Positions 61,904 to 64,000 of a stretch of 64,000 nucleotides of DNA are shown here, in pieces; within the stretch, counting starts at the first letter, position 1, and the number at the start of each line of letters is the position of its first letter. Made by a program: the position numbers and the translations under genes. Source of the DNA: an uncultured Eubacteriales bacterium (lineage in GTDB: Bacteria > Bacillota > Clostridia > Oscillospirales > Acutalibacteraceae); assembly GCA_934463265.1 (NCBI GenBank), contig CAKSIU010000002.1, positions 54,946 to 118,945 of the forward strand, read 5' to 3'. Under the pieces are notes generated by a model. That model was not told the origin of the DNA, made no database searches, and saw only the letters and a program-made list of their open reading frames with translations.

Positions 61904-63422
61904 ATAAATGAACGGTATTTTCTAAGCCAACATCACTGAGTAACCTTAAATAAACATCAATTTTTCCGTTTTCATCGACTGTTATTTTTTCAATTATTCG
62001 ACTCAATAAATTATTCGTGATATTTTCTTCACTTAATAAATTCGCTATGTCCTTAAAAGTTTCACTCAAATTATTTTTTAACATATCACTTTTACTTATA
62101 TTGAGTTTTACAATTTTTAATCTTTCTTCAATCTCAGAAATTGATTTATTAAACTCTGCTGTTTTCGTTTTTAACTCAGATATTGTGATAATGTCATTGT
62201 CAAACATATCTAGGTACTTTTGTTTGCTCTTTTTCAACTTTTGTAGTTGAGTTGAAAGCTCTTTTTCTGTTAGCTCATTTTCGGATTTTTCTTTATATTG
62301 CCTATTAAATTCACTTGTTATATTTTTTATACTGTTAGGCTTGTCCTTTAAAATCGCAATAAAATAATTTTTTATTTCTTGCAGCAATTCTTGCTCATCT
62401 ATGACCGTTTTATTTGGGCAGCTAGTTGTACCATTATAATTTCGTCCTGAACACAACCACTTGATGTATGTATTTTTATAAGTGCGAACTTGCCTTCTAA
62501 ACGAGGCTCCACAGCAAGTGCATTTAATTAATTTGCTGAACACATTTTTTTCAACTTTTCGCTCACCAGTCAATCTAAATATGCTCTGTCTATTACTTTT
62601 TATTTTTTTTACCATTTTAAACACATCATCATCAATAATTTGTAGCTCAGGTTTAATTGTAACCAACCAATTTTCCTCTTCCATCGAAGTTCTTTTGCCA
62701 GTAAGAAAATCTTCAACAGTTTCTTTGCCATTTACAATTTTTCCGATATAAATTTCATTAGAAAGAATTCTAGCAACAGCATTTTGTGACCATTTGCAAT
62801 TGCGTTTTGTCCTTAGTCCTCTGCGATTAAGCTCAAGAGCAATCTTATTTTCACCCATATTTTTTTCTGTATACATCTCGAAAATTTGTTTTACCACCGC
62901 GCTTTCTTTTTCATTAACGCTAAGATTAAAATAATCTCCCGGAATCTTATCATACCCATATACTAAATTGGGCACACGTCCTTTTTCTGCGTTTATTTTT
63001 TTACCAAATTTTACACGCTTAGATATATTGGCACTTTCCTCCTGTGCAATTGCACTTAACATAGTAAGCATGAATTCTGAGCTATCTGAAGAAGTTTGGT
63101 CATAATTCACAAAAATAACTTTAATACCCAGGGCTTTTAATTTGCGTATACTCGTTAAAAAATCAAGCGTATTTCTGGCAAGACGTGATACATCTTTTAT
63201 AAGAACAACATCAAAAAGTCCTTTGTTTGCATCGGATAAAAGTTTTAAAAGTTCTGTACGATTTTTCATTTTTGTTCCACTTTTACCTTCATCCGCATAG
63301 ATTTTTACCAAGCTATAACCATTATGTTTAGAATATTCTCCAAAAAATTTTTGTTGAGATTCTAAGCTATCTAGTTGTTCTTCTTTGTTAGTACTAACAC
63401 GACAATATGCAACGACCTTCAT
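61887..63422 (-). CDS. Large serine recombinase
   Basis: Site-specific recombinase of 511 residues of the phage-integrase/SpoIVCA type. The N-terminal resolvase domain (1-140) has the catalytic Ser10 in YCRVSTNKEEQ and the arginine-rich SRLARNTLDFL. The recombinase domain follows (about 165-270). A zinc ribbon (CTCCGASFRR...WLCSGR...SCPNK, about 300-350) comes next, then a long coiled coil (about 375-470) of the kind that controls integration direction. ATG start behind GGGAGG; the frame extends 16 codons upstream without a site. Its last 14 bases overlap the spoIIID codons. It appears intact. Confidence 0.93.
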   Translation of the reverse strand: MKVVAYCRVSTNKEEQLDSLESQQKFFGEYSKHNGYSLVKIYADEGKSGTKMKNRTELLKLLSDANKGLFDVVLIKDVSRLARNTLDFLTSIRKLKALGIKVIFVNYDQTSSDSSEFMLTMLSAIAQEESANISKRVKFGKKINAEKGRVPNLVYGYDKIPGDYFNLSVNEKESAVVKQIFEMYTEKNMGENKIALELNRRGLRTKRNCKWSQNAVARILSNEIYIGKIVNGKETVEDFLTGKRTSMEEENWLVTIKPELQIIDDDVFKMVKKIKSNRQSIFRLTGERKVEKNVFSKLIKCTCCGASFRRQVRTYKNTYIKWLCSGRNYNGTTSCPNKTVIDEQELLQEIKNYFIAILKDKPNSIKNITSEFNRQYKEKSENELTEKELSTQLQKLKKSKQKYLDMFDNDIITISELKTKTAEFNKSISEIEERLKIVKLNISKSDMLKNNLSETFKDIANLLSEENITNNLLSRIIEKITVDENGKIDVYLRLLSDVGLENTVHLLDDYT

Positions 63423-63458
63423 AAGGTTTACCTCCCAATATAATTCTGATACAACTAT

Positions 63459-63487
63459 ATTGTACCGCATTTTTCGCTGAAAGTAAA
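63459..63487 (-). promoter_or_regulatory. Probable promoter of the serine recombinase
   Basis: -35 TTTACT (63482-63487), a 17-base spacer and -10 TACAAT (63459-63464). A 7-bp inverted repeat (CAATATA...TATATTG) lies just downstream. The -10 also resembles the SigE -10 end (TACAAT), but no good SigE -35 was seen. Confidence 0.45.
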
Positions 63488-63649
63488 TTATAATTGTCGT
63501 ATTTTTGAAGAATGATTATAACCTTTTATACCGTTGCTTAAATATTTTTCCACTATAGAACTCGTTATTAGTTTGGTCAAAAATTTTACCGTTTCTTCAT
63601 TGTTATTTGGATTATGAAAATTAATATGTAATTTATTACCTTTTTTCAA
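63488..63649 (-). CDS. Small protein upstream of the recombinase
   Basis: Fifty-three codons starting with TTG, with GAGGTG six bases upstream. The N-terminal part KKGNKLHINFHNPNNNEETVKFLTKLI has the look of small proteins I recall next to serine recombinases in clostridial mobile elements, but I cannot name the family. It could be an accessory or directionality factor for the recombinase (inference). No enzyme motif is visible. Confidence 0.55.
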   Translation of the reverse strand: MKKGNKLHINFHNPNNNEETVKFLTKLITSSIVEKYLSNGIKGYNHSSKIRQL

Positions 63650-64000
63650 TTTTTGCACCTCACACAGATAGATAATAAATATCTATTAATACCATGATTA
63701 TTTTATACTTATTAAAGTCCTCCACTCAGTACATAGTTACATCAAGCGACTCGAAAGCAAAACCACACATAAAAAAATACTAATTTCTCGCTAATAATTG
63801 TTCTTAACATCTCAGCCCAGCGGGTGACCCCGCAGGACTAGTCGCGAACAAAACAAATTAAAAAAATAAGTTCATTTGCCCGCACACAAATTCATTTTTA
63901 AATATCTCAGCCCACTTTTGGCAGCACACGAATTTCACGTCCTCGAAGTTATCGCGAGGCTACCCCCATTGCTTGCGACGGTTTTTTCACGCTCGAGCTG
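63650..64000. other. Gene-free right end of the window within the element
   Basis: No supported gene. A 7-bp inverted repeat (ATAGATA/TATCTAT) lies at about 63670-63690 upstream of the small ORF. From about 63800 the DNA becomes richer in G and C. It holds an 11-base repeat ATCTCAGCCCA at 63809 and 63904 and a GCGGG-TGAC-CCCGC hairpin at 63820-63833. A minus-strand frame of 21 codons (63935-64000) is open to the window edge and could be the end of a gene, with no recognisable motif. Confidence 0.4.

Larger units (their letters stand above)
61890..64000. mobile_element. End of an integrated element (phage- or skin-like) in spoIIID
   Basis: One boundary lies in spoIIID next to the recombinase gene. 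The other boundary is outside the window, so the size and cargo are unknown. Visible content: the recombinase, a small ORF, and 350 bases without a clear gene. Whether it is a prophage, a conjugative element or a degenerate skin-like element cannot be told from here. Confidence 0.75.

Noticed and set aside
61887..63422. Recombinase as a transposon-type (IS607-like) serine transposase
   Set aside because: The domain order (N-terminal resolvase, recombinase domain, zinc ribbon, coiled coil) is that of large serine integrases, and no TnpB-like gene is next to it.

Overview
The window is AT-rich chromosomal DNA of a low-GC Gram-positive bacterium, most likely a spore-forming member of the Clostridia (Oscillospirales/Ruminococcaceae-like; this placement is an inference). 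The support is: an IspH-ribosomal protein S1 fusion, a typical clostridial trait; the sepF-divIVA-ileS-lspA-rluD order; the miaB-ricA-mutS-mutL order; a T-box ahead of pheST; strong AGGAGG sites with many TTG and GTG starts; and sporulation genes (yunB, dacF, a broken spoIIID).

Layout. 1-8.6 kb: rplS-lepB-rbgA, a lone Nif11-type peptide precursor, ispH-rpsA, ruvX, valS and an XRE regulator. 8.8-16.6 kb: one long operon for translation factors and RNA maturation, rimP-nusA-rnpM-ylxQ-infB-rbfA-nrnA-truB, ending in a RibF that lacks its riboflavin kinase half. 16.6-21.1 kb: a mixed stretch with a DNA glycosylase and a DUF5131 protein, rpsF-ssb-rpsR, a self-regulated HTH/membrane-protein pair, an amidase-like protein, a small protein and luxS. 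21.1-31.8 kb: ppk-ppx, rluD, lspA, ileS, divIVA, sepF and an HlyD-like adaptor. 31.8-39.3 kb: miaA, mutL, mutS, ricA and miaB. 39.5-46.2 kb: a surface polysaccharide cluster with an ABC exporter (wzm-wzt), a methyltransferase-double glycosyltransferase, a GT-C-like membrane protein and a CmpB-like protein. 46.3-61.7 kb: a GHL10 hydrolase, mtaB, a Crh-like HPr, T-box-pheST, ireB, an S1-domain protein, a PPIase lipoprotein with two DUF4870-like proteins, ligA, yunB, a CDF transporter and dacF.

The most notable region is the right end. Downstream of dacF, and sharing its terminator, lie the last 55 codons of spoIIID (a mother-cell sporulation regulator) on the minus strand. The gene is cut inside its helix-turn-helix. 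A large serine recombinase gene begins exactly there: its last 14 bases overlap the spoIIID codons. A small conserved-looking ORF precedes it and the rest of the element runs out of the window. This looks like a skin-type intervening element in spoIIID, which would need excision to restore the gene.

Other items worth attention are the orphan Nif11 double-glycine precursor, the flavokinase-less RibF, two regulators with clear palindromic operators, and an HPr-like protein without the catalytic histidine but with the regulatory serine. No tRNA, rRNA, CRISPR array or insertion sequence was recognised.
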